A DNA stretch of 64,000 nucleotides. Source: Alishewanella agri BL06. GTDB taxonomy: Bacteria > Pseudomonadota > Gammaproteobacteria > Enterobacterales > Alteromonadaceae. A model generated the notes under the pieces. That model made no database searches. It was not told the DNA's origin and worked only from the letters and a program-made list of their open reading frames with translations. The stretch lies in assembly GCF_000272005.1 (NCBI RefSeq), contig NZ_AKKU01000011.1, positions 186,001-250,000 on the forward strand. Reading direction: 5' to 3'. Position 1 is the first letter of the stretch, and the number at the start of each line of letters is the position of its first letter. The translations under genes and the position numbers were made by a program. Below, one piece after another: positions 9,509 through 18,246 of this stretch.

Positions 9509-10222
9509 ATGTCTGAACCCTTATTACTGGCACCACCCGCTACCGCTATGCCGCTGCTGTGTAGCCTGGGAAATATGACCAGTAAACTGACTTTGCTGGC
9601 AAGACAAGCCGATGGCCGTGCTGAAGCAGAAACCCTTATCGCCCGCGAGTTTCAGCGCAAGCATCAGGCCGAAATCCGCTACTTTCTGCCACAATTGCTA
9701 AGTTTACGCTGCGCCGGAACCCTGACCGCAGCGGTCGGGTTACAGGCCGCAGCGCAAGGCCCGCTGTTTCTGGAGCAATATCTGCCACAGCCAATTGAAC
9801 AGCTGCTGTCAGAACAATCCGGGCAAGAGGTAAAACGCGGGCAGATTCTGGAAATCGGTAATCTGGTATCGGCACGCGCCGGCAGCAGCTTGCTGCTCAT
9901 GGTTGCCTTGAGTGAACTGATTGCCGCTAGCCGCTTTCGCTGGGTGACCTTTACCGCAACCGATGAAGTGCAATCGCTGTTAAGCAAGCTGCATTATCAA
10001 CCCATGCTGTTAGCCGCAGCCAATGCCGATAAGCTGCAGCACCCCCAAGTCTGGGGCGCGTACTACCAAAAACACCCGCAAGTGATGGCAGGTATGGCCT
10101 TACCGGCCATAGCCAGTGCCCGGCGTTTGCCGCGCTATCAGTTGTTACAGCAGTTACTGGCTCCACAGCTGACTGAGCTGCAACCGCAATTGGCGCGGCT
10201 AACGGAGGCTGGTCATGGCTAA
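9509..10222 (+). CDS. thermostable hemolysin (delta-VPH) family protein
   Basis: A 237-residue protein that I place in the T_hemolysin family. Landmarks are REFQRKHQAEIRYFLPQLL, FLEQYLPQPIEQLL, EIGNLVSARAG and FRWVTFTATDEVQSLL, ending near RLPRYQLL. Despite the name there is no signal peptide or membrane segment. The middle looks like a GNAT/acyl-homoserine-lactone-synthase-like fold, so an acyltransferase role is a reasonable guess. It is the first gene of a five-gene operon, has GGAG six bases before the ATG, and overlaps the ligase gene by eight bases. The family is recognised by eye; the function is inferred. Confidence 0.7.
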   Translation: MSEPLLLAPPATAMPLLCSLGNMTSKLTLLARQADGRAEAETLIAREFQRKHQAEIRYFLPQLLSLRCAGTLTAAVGLQAAAQGPLFLEQYLPQPIEQLLSEQSGQEVKRGQILEIGNLVSARAGSSLLLMVALSELIAASRFRWVTFTATDEVQSLLSKLHYQPMLLAAANADKLQHPQVWGAYYQKHPQVMAGMALPAIASARRLPRYQLLQQLLAPQLTELQPQLARLTEAGHG

Positions 10223-11768
10223 GTCAGTACCTTTGGATTTTCCTAGCCTGCGCCAGTTTGCCGACCGCCCGGCGTTAACTGACGGTCAACACAGCCTGAG
10301 TTATCAGCAACTCGCTGCACAGGTATCTCAACTGGCCAACTGGCTACAACAACTGCCGGCACAGCGCTTTGCCATTAGCGGCCCCAACAGCATCAGCTGG
10401 ATTATTGCTGATTTGGCACTGGCCGTGAGCGACAAAATTTGTGTTCCACTACCACGTTTTTTCTCAGCCGCGCAGCAAGCCTATATGCTTGATACCGCCG
10501 CGATCGAGATCGTACTGGAGACCGAGCCACTTGCCGGCAGCATAGCCAGCACAGTGCCAGGGTTATGGTATCGGCAGGTGCCGCAATCAAGTACTCACGA
10601 AGTGCCAACCTTTCCAATATCCAGCGGTAAAGTTACCTTTACCTCTGGCACTACCGGCAACCCGAAAGGCGTATGTTTAAGCTGGGCACAGCAAGCGGCG
10701 ACCTTAGCCGGCTTAGTTAAAGCACTAGGCGCAGAATTTAGTGCAGAGGCACAACAGCAACAACTGCGACATTACTGTCTGCTGCCCTTATCTACCCTGT
10801 TGGAAAATCAGGCCGGTGTGTATTTACCGCTGGCTCTGGGGCAGCAAATTATTGTGCTGAATGAATCGCTAAGCGGTTTGAGCGGCAGTTCAAAGCTCGA
10901 TTTAGCGCAATTGGCACAAAACCTGGCACAGTACCAGCCGCACAGCCTGATCCTAACGCCACAGTTGCTGCAGGCGCTGCTGTTGATTTGCCAGCAGCAA
11001 CCGGCACTGGCAGCAAGTTTTCGTTTTATTGCCGTTGGTGGTGCGCACTGTGCACCGGCACTACTGGCACAGGCCGCACAGCTGGGGCTACCTGTCTATC
11101 AGGGCTACGGTTTATCCGAAGCTGGCTCTGTGCTGGCTTTAAACTTACCTGCGGTGAATCGGCCCGGTAGCGTCGGCAAAGCGCTACCTCATATACAACT
11201 GCGGATTAACGCGGGCCAGATTGAAGTAAAAGGTCAGCTTTATGCTGGCTATTTAGGTGAAGCACCGCGCGACGCCGACTCTTGGTTAGCGACCGGCGAT
11301 TTGGGGCAACTGGACAGCGAAGGTTATCTGAAAATTGACGGGCGCAGCAAACAACTGTTGATCAGCAGCTTTGGCCGTAATATCTCGCCGGAATGGCTGG
11401 AAGCTGAGCTACAGCTTTGCCCGGCGATCGCCCAGGCCATGGTATGCGGTGATGCCAAGCCCTGGCTAAGTGCACTGATAGTGCCGAGATCGGCCAGGCA
11501 GTTGACAGAGCTTAGCACGCAGCTACAGGCACTTAACGCCCGGCTCCCGGATTATGCACAAATTCGTACCGTCTTGCTGCTAAATGAACCCTTTAGCAGT
11601 CAAAACCAGCAACTTACCGATAACGGCCGGCTGCGCCGCCAACATATTCTGGCGCGGTACCAACAACCTATTGAGCAACTTTACCACCTTACCCCAACAA
11701 CGGCAGAGCCAGTGCTTGTGCCGCTAAACCAGGAGCATCGCGATGAGCTTTTATCAGCAATTAATTGA
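10215..11768 (+). CDS. AMP-forming acyl-CoA synthetase/ligase-like protein
   Basis: A 517-residue ANL-superfamily adenylating enzyme. The P-loop FTSGTTGNPKG is near residue 138, YQGYGLSEAG near 295 and the hinge region TGDLGQLDSEGYLKIDGRSKQLL near 360-380. ANL enzymes activate a carboxylate as acyl-AMP and pass it to CoA or another acceptor. At the position of the usual catalytic Lys near the C-terminus the sequence reads LTDNGRLRR, with Arg where LTxxxKLRR is expected. It overlaps its upstream neighbour by 8 bases and its downstream one by 26. The substrate is probably a fatty acid, by the downstream diiron protein. Confidence 0.8.
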   Translation: MAKSVPLDFPSLRQFADRPALTDGQHSLSYQQLAAQVSQLANWLQQLPAQRFAISGPNSISWIIADLALAVSDKICVPLPRFFSAAQQAYMLDTAAIEIVLETEPLAGSIASTVPGLWYRQVPQSSTHEVPTFPISSGKVTFTSGTTGNPKGVCLSWAQQAATLAGLVKALGAEFSAEAQQQQLRHYCLLPLSTLLENQAGVYLPLALGQQIIVLNESLSGLSGSSKLDLAQLAQNLAQYQPHSLILTPQLLQALLLICQQQPALAASFRFIAVGGAHCAPALLAQAAQLGLPVYQGYGLSEAGSVLALNLPAVNRPGSVGKALPHIQLRINAGQIEVKGQLYAGYLGEAPRDADSWLATGDLGQLDSEGYLKIDGRSKQLLISSFGRNISPEWLEAELQLCPAIAQAMVCGDAKPWLSALIVPRSARQLTELSTQLQALNARLPDYAQIRTVLLLNEPFSSQNQQLTDNGRLRRQHILARYQQPIEQLYHLTPTTAEPVLVPLNQEHRDELLSAIN

Positions 11769-12417
11769 GCAAACCCAGGCCGAACGCGAGTATTTGTTAA
11801 GTGCACCGTTGATCCAGCGCTGCCTTAAGCAACAAAGCTTTACGCTCGCCGAGTATCAGGCGTTTCTAACGGAAGCTTACCATCATGTTAAGCACACAGT
11901 GCCATTGCTGATGGCTGTTGGCAGCAGGCTAAGCAGTGCCCAGGAATATTACCGCGAAGCCATTGCTGAATATATCGAAGAAGAGCTGGGTCATCAGGAA
12001 TGGGTGCTGAATGATCTTGCAGCGACCGGCGCCGACAAAGAGCAAGTACGCCACGGCACACCGCGCCTTGCTACCGAACTGATGGTTGCCTACGCCTATG
12101 ACACTGTGCTGCGAGGCAACCCGCTGGCGTTCTTTGGCATGGTGTTGGTACTGGAAGGCACCAGCGTTAACCTCGCCACCGGTGCCGCTGAGATTATTCA
12201 GCAGCAGCTACAGTTACCCAACAAAGCCTTTAGTTATTTACGCTCGCACGGCAGTTTGGATATTGAACATCTGAGCTTTTTTGAAAAACTGATGGACACC
12301 ATTAGCGATGCAACCGATCAGCAAGCGATTGTGCATGCTGCAAAGGTATTTTATCAGCTGTATGGCAATATCTTCCGCAGTATTGAAGCCGCACCTGCGG
12401 CTAAGGTGGCGGCATGA
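11743..12417 (+). CDS. heme-oxygenase-like diiron (TenA/HDO superfamily) protein
   Basis: A 224-residue all-helical protein. Candidate iron ligands are Glu44 or His47/His51 in the AYHHVKH helix, Glu81 and His84 in EELGHQEW, Glu138 in VLEGTS, and Asp173/His176 in SLDIEHLSFF. That spacing resembles heme-oxygenase-like diiron oxidases such as UndA, which cut fatty acids, rather than the thiaminase TenA, whose catalytic Cys I do not see. It is translationally embedded between a ligase and an SDR gene, so it probably oxidises a ligase-activated or free fatty acid. The reaction is an inference. Confidence 0.72.
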   Translation: MSFYQQLIEQTQAEREYLLSAPLIQRCLKQQSFTLAEYQAFLTEAYHHVKHTVPLLMAVGSRLSSAQEYYREAIAEYIEEELGHQEWVLNDLAATGADKEQVRHGTPRLATELMVAYAYDTVLRGNPLAFFGMVLVLEGTSVNLATGAAEIIQQQLQLPNKAFSYLRSHGSLDIEHLSFFEKLMDTISDATDQQAIVHAAKVFYQLYGNIFRSIEAAPAAKVAA

Positions 12418-13262
12418 GCGCCGCTGCCCTACAGGGCCAAACACTACTGCTGCTCGGTGCCAGTGGCGGTATTGGTGCCGCACTGGCGAAGCAACTCGCG
12501 GCACAGGGCGCGAACCTGATTATTAGCGGGCGCAATCTAGTCCCCCTGCAGCGGTTAGCAACGCAACTGGCCACTAAAACCCAGTGTGTGGCCGCCGATC
12601 TCAGCAATTTTGCCGGCCGCGAGCATTTACTGCTGGCGCTACCGGATAAGCTGGATGGCGTGATCTTCGCCGCAGGTTATAACGATTTTGCGTTGTTTGA
12701 ACAGCAGGATCCAACAGCGATACACCGGCTATTTGAACTAAACACGCTGCTGCCGATACTACTCACCCGCGCCCTGCTACCCAGGCTGACACCTCAGGCA
12801 CGCTTAGTTTATGTCGGCTCAACACTGGGTGCTATCGGCTATCCGGGCTATGCCGCCTATGGTGCCAGCAAAGCCGCGCTAAAGCATTTTGTGCAGGCGC
12901 TGCGCCGGGAAATGGCCGATACCGCCCTGCAATTTTGCTATATCGCACCCCGGGCTACCCAAACCAGTATGAACACCCTGGCAGCACAGGAGCTGAATCA
13001 GGCGCTGGGTAGCAAAACCGATCAACCAGATTGGGTAGCATCCCAAATTCTAAACCAGTTAATCGCAAAACAGATGCAGGATCAGAACCTTGGTATGCCG
13101 GAGCGACTGTTTATCCGGCTCAATGCGCTGCTGCCAGCCTTACTGGATAAAGCACTGCGCAAACAACTTACTGTTATTAAACAATTCGCCCGGCGTAAAA
13201 CTCCCGGGTTAACCCAAAGCATTAAAACTACCCCTGCAGGCGTTAAAGGAGCATGCAAATGA
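12414..13262 (+). CDS. short-chain dehydrogenase/reductase
   Basis: A 282-residue SDR that begins with an ATGA overlap of the previous stop. Rossmann motif LLLGASGGIGAALA is near residue 12. Catalytic residues are Ser in LVYVGSTLGAIG and Tyr/Lys in YAAYGASKAALK. SISGRN-type wording (IISGRN) after beta-2 suggests NADP(H). It would reduce a carbonyl or oxidise an alcohol made by the operon. The C-terminal 40 residues are extended and basic (KALRKQLTVIKQFARRK), which could hold it at the membrane. Confidence 0.82.
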   Translation: MSAAALQGQTLLLLGASGGIGAALAKQLAAQGANLIISGRNLVPLQRLATQLATKTQCVAADLSNFAGREHLLLALPDKLDGVIFAAGYNDFALFEQQDPTAIHRLFELNTLLPILLTRALLPRLTPQARLVYVGSTLGAIGYPGYAAYGASKAALKHFVQALRREMADTALQFCYIAPRATQTSMNTLAAQELNQALGSKTDQPDWVASQILNQLIAKQMQDQNLGMPERLFIRLNALLPALLDKALRKQLTVIKQFARRKTPGLTQSIKTTPAGVKGACK

Positions 13263-13927
13263 AAAAATCGTCTTCACTAGTAGCCCTGACTGTACTGACC
13301 GCCAGCTTGCTGTTGGGTTCGGTACAGGCAGAAACCTCGCCGTCCGCAGTAACAAGCGAACTGAGTCAGATTCAGCAGCAGTGGGCCAGCGTAAAGTATC
13401 AGCAAAGCGGTAAAACCCAGGAACAGGCTTTCGCCGAACTGGTTAGCGCCGCCCAAGCTGCCGTAAAAGCTCACCCTGAGGATGCCCGCTACCTGATTTG
13501 GGAAGGTATTATCCGCGCCACCTATGCCGGCAGTGTCGGCGGTTTGGATGCGCTTAGCGAAGTTAAAACCGCGAAAAAGCTATTTGAACAGGCGCTAAAG
13601 CAGGATGAGAAAGCGCTGGATGGCTCGGCCTATACCAGCCTGGGTTCGCTGTATTATCAGGTACCAGGTTGGCCTGTCGGCTTTGGTAGCGATAAAAAGG
13701 CCCGCGAATATTTGCTAAAAGGCCTGGAGGTTAACCCTGACGGTATCGACAGTAATTATTTTTACGGTGATTTTTTACTGCAACAAAAAGAATATAAGGC
13801 CGCCGTGGCGGTACTGGAAAAAGCCTTACTGGCGCCGCCGCGCCCTGGCCGTGAAGACGCCGATGCCGGACGCCGGCAAGAGATTGAGCAAGCGCTGACT
13901 AAAGCGCGTAGCAAAATTAAAAGCTAA
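13259..13927 (+). CDS. secreted TPR-like protein
   Basis: About 222 residues from ATG 13259, which has GGAG seven bases upstream; the in-frame ATG at 13253 is too close to it. A signal peptide (KKSSSLVALTVLTASLLLGSVQA) points to the periplasm. The mature part has TPR-like helical hairpins, for example AKKLFEQALKQDEKALDGSAY and AAVAVLEKALLAPP. It is the last gene of the operon and overlaps the SDR stop, so it is presumably made with the enzymes. It may carry or scaffold the product at the envelope; no specific family was recognised. Confidence 0.72.
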   Translation: MKKSSSLVALTVLTASLLLGSVQAETSPSAVTSELSQIQQQWASVKYQQSGKTQEQAFAELVSAAQAAVKAHPEDARYLIWEGIIRATYAGSVGGLDALSEVKTAKKLFEQALKQDEKALDGSAYTSLGSLYYQVPGWPVGFGSDKKAREYLLKGLEVNPDGIDSNYFYGDFLLQQKEYKAAVAVLEKALLAPPRPGREDADAGRRQEIEQALTKARSKIKS

Positions 13928-13979
13928 ACCCGGTGCGGGCAAAATATTAATAACTAAGATCAGCTGTAGCTTAAAACGT

Positions 13980-14004
13980 AAAATGCCGGTTTAGCCGGCA
14001 TTTT
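13980..14004. terminator. bidirectional intrinsic terminator
   Basis: Stem AAAATGCCGG/CCGGCATTTT with a 5-base loop and flanking T and A runs, between the convergent stops at 13927 and 14023. Confidence 0.82.
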
Positions 14005-14022
14005 TATTTGGGCCCACCGCCA

Positions 14023-15999
14023 TCATTCTGTTACTAAGCGATAGCGCTGCTCCCGATATAACCAGGATGGCAGTAACACCTGCGCCAGTGCCCGGCGCTG
14101 TGCTGCCGGCTTGGCAGCAGCGTCTGTCAGCACCAGTTGTTTATCATCGAGCAAATAGCGCGCAGCAACACTGCTACCATCCGGTTTTAATATCGTCACT
14201 GCCGCTTCGTTGGCGCTTTGCTGCTCTAACAGGGCAAAATATTGATCAAACTGCAGCAGCGCCCGGCCCGGCGACTCAGCATCGCGGCTAAAATCCCGGC
14301 CAAGCAGCGGCGTTTGTGCACTGATGCCTATTAAAGATAAGATCGTAGGTGCTAAATCAATCTGGCTGGCCAGGCTGCTAATAGTTTTTGGCTTCAGATC
14401 CGCACCTAACATCAGCGCCGGGATCTGAAATTTATGTACCGGTACCAAACTATTACCATACACCCGGTTATCGTGGTCGGCGACGATAACAAACAGCGTA
14501 TTGTGCCAATACGCTTGCTGTTTTGCCTGTGCAATAAATTTACCCAGCGCATAGTCGGCATATTTTACGGCATTATTGACGGTCGCTTTCTCGCTATCGT
14601 ACAGCGCGATTTTATTGTCAGGAAATTCAAAGGGTTCGTGATTGGACGAGGTAAAAATCAAACTGAAGAATGGCTTTTGCTGAGCGGACATTTCCGCTAA
14701 ATGTTTAGCTGCCGCATTAAATAAATCTTCATCACTGGCGCCCCAGCTGCCAACAAACTCCGGCTTAAGCATTTTCGGTAAATCGATCACTTCGCTAAAG
14801 CCATTACCGGTAAAAAAGCCGCGCATATTGTCAAAATGCGCTTCGCCACCGTACACAAAGCTGGTATGAAAACCTTGCTGTTGTAAGGTACTGGCCAGGG
14901 TATAAAAATTTTGCTGCGCGCCGGAGAGTTTCACCACGCTTTGCGCCGGTGTCGGCGGAAAACCCGCGACTACCGCTTCAATACCGCGCACTGAGCGAGT
15001 ACCGGTGGCATACATATTGTCAAACCACCAGCCGTCGTTTTTAAGCTGTTCCAGCTCTGGCGTTACCGGCAAGCCACCCAGACTTTTCACAAAGGTTGCG
15101 CCCAGGCTTTCTTCCAGAATAATCACCAGATTAAGCGGCTGCGCACGTTCCATTGCCGGCTGGCGAAGTGCCAGAGTAGGCAATTGTGGATCGTTAAACT
15201 CCAGGTGTTTTAACCATGGCCAATCCAGCGCCAACTCAAGCATCTCCTGCTGTGGCAACTTGCCATAGATCTCACTGGAGCGGGCTTCATGTTTCAGGCT
15301 ATAGATGGCATACAGCACCGAGTACGGCGAGTTGATAATCAGCGAGTTCACCATCGCATCGCCGGTAATGGCAAACAACGCCGGATTAGCTGGGCGGTGC
15401 TCTGTGGTCGAGCGAATAGCCGCAAAGGTTAAAAAAACCAGCAGCGGCCAGCTAAGCAGCAAACTGCGGTAGCGGGCAAAAGGTTGCGTGTGCGCTAGGA
15501 CCCGCCGCAGCGCCAGATTGCCCAGCCATAATAGAACTAATAGGGCCAGCACACCGCCAAGCAGCATACCGCGATAACCTTGCCATAGCGTACCAAACAC
15601 CTCTTTCGGATATTTTAAATATTCAATATAAAGCCGGTTTGGTCTAACGTCGTATTGCATAATAAATTGCGGCGTCGAGACTTCCAGCAACAGCACCAGT
15701 GCCAGCCCCAGTAATAACCAGAGATGATTTAACTTTAGCCAGACCTTAAAACTACTCTGTCGCGCCAGTAAGGGGGCAAGTAATAACGGTATTGCCAGCC
15801 ACAGGCCAATAAAAATCAGATCGGCTCTTACTCCCTGCAGTAATATGATGCCAATATCAGCTACAGCCGTTACCCGGTCGAATTGCCAAAGTACTAAGCC
15901 AAGCCGGCTAGCGCTTAACAGCAGTAGCGTCACCACAAAAAAAACCAATAACGGCAAATAAGGGCCGGCGCGTTTTATCGGCTGCAGTACGCGAGTCAT
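14023..15999 (-). CDS. LTA synthase-like membrane sulfatase/phosphotransferase
   Basis: A 658-residue protein with about five N-terminal membrane helices and a large periplasmic alkaline-phosphatase-fold domain. IILEESLG supplies a metal Glu, ATGTRSVRGIEA the likely nucleophile Thr, and IVADHDNRVYG the Asp/His metal ligands. The family includes lipoteichoic acid synthases, OpgB-type enzymes and phosphoethanolamine transferases. In a Gram-negative cell it probably decorates envelope glycans or lipids with a head group. GGAG lies eight bases before the ATG. The divergent two-component genes share its promoter box at 16045-16061, which suggests an envelope-stress role. Confidence 0.82.
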   Translation of the reverse strand: MTRVLQPIKRAGPYLPLLVFFVVTLLLLSASRLGLVLWQFDRVTAVADIGIILLQGVRADLIFIGLWLAIPLLLAPLLARQSSFKVWLKLNHLWLLLGLALVLLLEVSTPQFIMQYDVRPNRLYIEYLKYPKEVFGTLWQGYRGMLLGGVLALLVLLWLGNLALRRVLAHTQPFARYRSLLLSWPLLVFLTFAAIRSTTEHRPANPALFAITGDAMVNSLIINSPYSVLYAIYSLKHEARSSEIYGKLPQQEMLELALDWPWLKHLEFNDPQLPTLALRQPAMERAQPLNLVIILEESLGATFVKSLGGLPVTPELEQLKNDGWWFDNMYATGTRSVRGIEAVVAGFPPTPAQSVVKLSGAQQNFYTLASTLQQQGFHTSFVYGGEAHFDNMRGFFTGNGFSEVIDLPKMLKPEFVGSWGASDEDLFNAAAKHLAEMSAQQKPFFSLIFTSSNHEPFEFPDNKIALYDSEKATVNNAVKYADYALGKFIAQAKQQAYWHNTLFVIVADHDNRVYGNSLVPVHKFQIPALMLGADLKPKTISSLASQIDLAPTILSLIGISAQTPLLGRDFSRDAESPGRALLQFDQYFALLEQQSANEAAVTILKPDGSSVAARYLLDDKQLVLTDAAAKPAAQRRALAQVLLPSWLYREQRYRLVTE

Positions 16000-16028
16000 A
16001 ATCTAGGCTCCAACAAGAAGTTGGCGTC

Positions 16029-16077
16029 AGCTTAGGATGAAAAACTTAAGAATTTCTTAAGTAAGTGAGGTTAATCT
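16029..16077. promoter_or_regulatory. divergent promoter with a PmrA/QseB-type box
   Basis: The palindromic CTTAAG-N5-CTTAAG box (16045-16061) has a -10 ten bases away on each side: TAATCT (16072-16077) for the response regulator and, on the minus strand, TAAGCT (16034 down to 16029) for the sulfatase. The symmetry lets one bound dimer drive both genes and autoregulate the two-component system. The same grammar occurs at 9446-9478. Confidence 0.7.
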
Positions 16078-16116
16078 GGTTATAGTTAACAGACTGACCG
16101 TAAACGGATAAATGGC

Positions 16117-16779
16117 ATGCGGATCTTACTGGTAGAAGACGACAACTTGCTGGCACAGGGCATAGTTACAGCCTTGGCGCGGGCCAGTTATCAAACCGAA
16201 CATTGCCGCACCGGTAAGCAAGCCCTACAGGCGCTGGATAATGCGGAGTTTGATTTAATGATCCTGGATTTAGGCCTACCCGATGGCTTTGCCGGTAAAA
16301 TCTTACAACAGCTACGCGCACAACAGCATCAACTGCCGGTGCTGGTACTGACGGCGCTGGATCAAATTGACACCAAGCTGCAACTGTTAAACGACGGTGC
16401 TGATGACTATATGGTAAAACCCTTTGATGTGCGGGAGTTGGAAGCGCGCATTCGGGTACTGTTACGCCGCAAAGCCGAGCGGCGGCATGATGTGCTGCAG
16501 CATGGCGAACTGCTACTCGATTTAGTGAAACATAGCTGCGAATATGCCGGGAAAACCGTGAATTTAACCCGGCGCGAATTTTTACTGTTAAAAGACTTTC
16601 TGCAGCATAAAGATAAGATTTTAAGCCGCCAGCATCTGGAAGAGCTGAGTGTGGGCTGGGATGGCGATACCGAAAGTAATGCCATTGAAGTGCATATTCA
16701 TAACCTGCGCAAAAAGCTGCACCCGGAGCTTATTAAAACCGTGCGCGGTATCGGCTATCTGCTGCCGGGGCAAGTATGA
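16117..16779 (+). CDS. OmpR-family response regulator (PmrA/QseB type)
   Basis: A 220-residue two-component regulator. The receiver has VEDDN, phospho-acceptor Asp51 (MILDLGLPDG), Thr79 and Lys101 (MVKPFD). The C-terminal winged helix has LTRREFLLLKDFL and the ending VHIHNLRKKL..VRGIGYLL. By family it binds direct repeats such as CTTAAG-N5-CTTAAG; exactly this box sits in its own promoter and ahead of the operon at 9509. Its stop overlaps the kinase start (ATGA). PmrA and QseB cannot be told apart by eye. Confidence 0.9.
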   Translation: MRILLVEDDNLLAQGIVTALARASYQTEHCRTGKQALQALDNAEFDLMILDLGLPDGFAGKILQQLRAQQHQLPVLVLTALDQIDTKLQLLNDGADDYMVKPFDVRELEARIRVLLRRKAERRHDVLQHGELLLDLVKHSCEYAGKTVNLTRREFLLLKDFLQHKDKILSRQHLEELSVGWDGDTESNAIEVHIHNLRKKLHPELIKTVRGIGYLLPGQV

Positions 16780-18179
16780 AGCCACTGAGTATTCAAACCC
16801 GGTTAGTTTTACTGCTAAATTTGTTGGTGATCGCGGTATTAAGCCTGACCGGCTATATCAGTTATCAGCAAAGCCTGCATGAAATCGATGAAGTTTTTGA
16901 TGCCCAGTTGGCGCAAAGCGCCCGCTTAACTGCGGGTGTATTACAAGCCAATCCCACTTTATTACAGCAAGATACACCGGTACTGATCCCGGTAGCGCAT
17001 TTGGATGAACTGGTCAAAGGCCAGGCAGAACTGAGTGAGCGCTTTCTTACCGGCTACAAATATGAGAGTAATATCGCCATTCAAATTTGGCGCAATGATC
17101 AGCAGCTGATTTTACATACCGCCAACCTGCAACAGCCGATGCGGCCGGTGCGTAAAACCGGTTTTAGCGAATATCACACTGAAAATGGTGATCTGTGGAT
17201 CAACTTTACCCTACGTCTGGATGAGCTGGGGGTGCAAATCGTTAGCAGCCAACGCGAAGCGGTACGCGAGGAACTGAGCTATAGCATCGCCCTAACCCAG
17301 ATCCGCCCTGTTCTGTTTTTGATCTTACCACTGAGTCTGCTAACCCTTTATCTGGTGCGGCGCGGCTTAAAGCCGTTAAAACAACTGCAACAGCAGCTCA
17401 GCCATACCAAACCGGAGCAGCTGCAACCGATCAATAGCCCGATGCCGGCTGAACTGACTCAGGTTGTCACCGCGATTAACCAGTTGTTAGAGGCGATTGA
17501 GCAACATATGCAGCGCGAGAAACGTTTTATTGCTGATGCCTCGCATGAACTGCGCACGCCACTGAGTATTATCAGTTTGCATGCCCAAAATCTGGCACAA
17601 ACACCACTTACTGCGGAACAGGATGCCGCGGTGACTGCCATTAAACAAGGCAGTGAACGGATGAGCCATCTGACCAATCAACTGCTGGCGCTGGCGCGAT
17701 TAGAACACCCGAAACTGGCGTTACGTTCACAACCGCTGGCGGACTTACTGGAAGCCAGCCTGCACCAGGTTGCACCTGCCCTGCTGCAAAAAGTGATCTG
17801 GCAATTAGCCGACCTTGATGCTTGCCGGGCTGCGGGTTATCAGGTGCAGGCTGACACGACACTGTTACAGGTAGCGCTGCGTAACCTGTTTGAAAATGCG
17901 GCCAAGTATGCGCCAGCTGATACTGAAGTGGTGCTAAAGATAACCTCATTGACCCAGCAGAAACTGGAACTGACTTTAAGCAACAACTGCTCGGTAATAC
18001 TTGATACTCCCCGGCTTGGCGAGCGCTTTTACCGAGCTCCGGAGCACCAGCAACTGACAGGTTCAGGGTTGGGCTTGTCGATTGTGCAGCGGATCCTGGA
18101 GCTACATCAGTGGTCATATCAGACCCGGCAAGTCGGCCAAACATTCAGCATCATGCTGCAGGTCCCATTACAGCAATAA
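16776..18179 (+). CDS. sensor histidine kinase (QseC/PmrB type)
   Basis: A 467-residue inner-membrane kinase. The first membrane helix spans about residues 10-30, the periplasmic sensor about 31-175, and the second helix about 177-194, followed by HAMP. The H-box FIADASHELRTPLS puts the phospho-acceptor at His257. The N-box is NLFENAAKYAP and the G-box GSGLGLSIV. It partners the overlapping response regulator. The sensor domain lacks an obvious metal cluster. It is clearly paralogous to the kinase at the right edge, with KYESxIAxQxW and HELRTPLS shared. Confidence 0.9.
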   Translation: MKPLSIQTRLVLLLNLLVIAVLSLTGYISYQQSLHEIDEVFDAQLAQSARLTAGVLQANPTLLQQDTPVLIPVAHLDELVKGQAELSERFLTGYKYESNIAIQIWRNDQQLILHTANLQQPMRPVRKTGFSEYHTENGDLWINFTLRLDELGVQIVSSQREAVREELSYSIALTQIRPVLFLILPLSLLTLYLVRRGLKPLKQLQQQLSHTKPEQLQPINSPMPAELTQVVTAINQLLEAIEQHMQREKRFIADASHELRTPLSIISLHAQNLAQTPLTAEQDAAVTAIKQGSERMSHLTNQLLALARLEHPKLALRSQPLADLLEASLHQVAPALLQKVIWQLADLDACRAAGYQVQADTTLLQVALRNLFENAAKYAPADTEVVLKITSLTQQKLELTLSNNCSVILDTPRLGERFYRAPEHQQLTGSGLGLSIVQRILELHQWSYQTRQVGQTFSIMLQVPLQQ

Positions 18180-18246
18180 ATTGCGACGCCAGCATCTGCT
18201 CTGCATGGCGCCGCTTTTATAACATTAAGTAGGCAATAAGGCGCGA

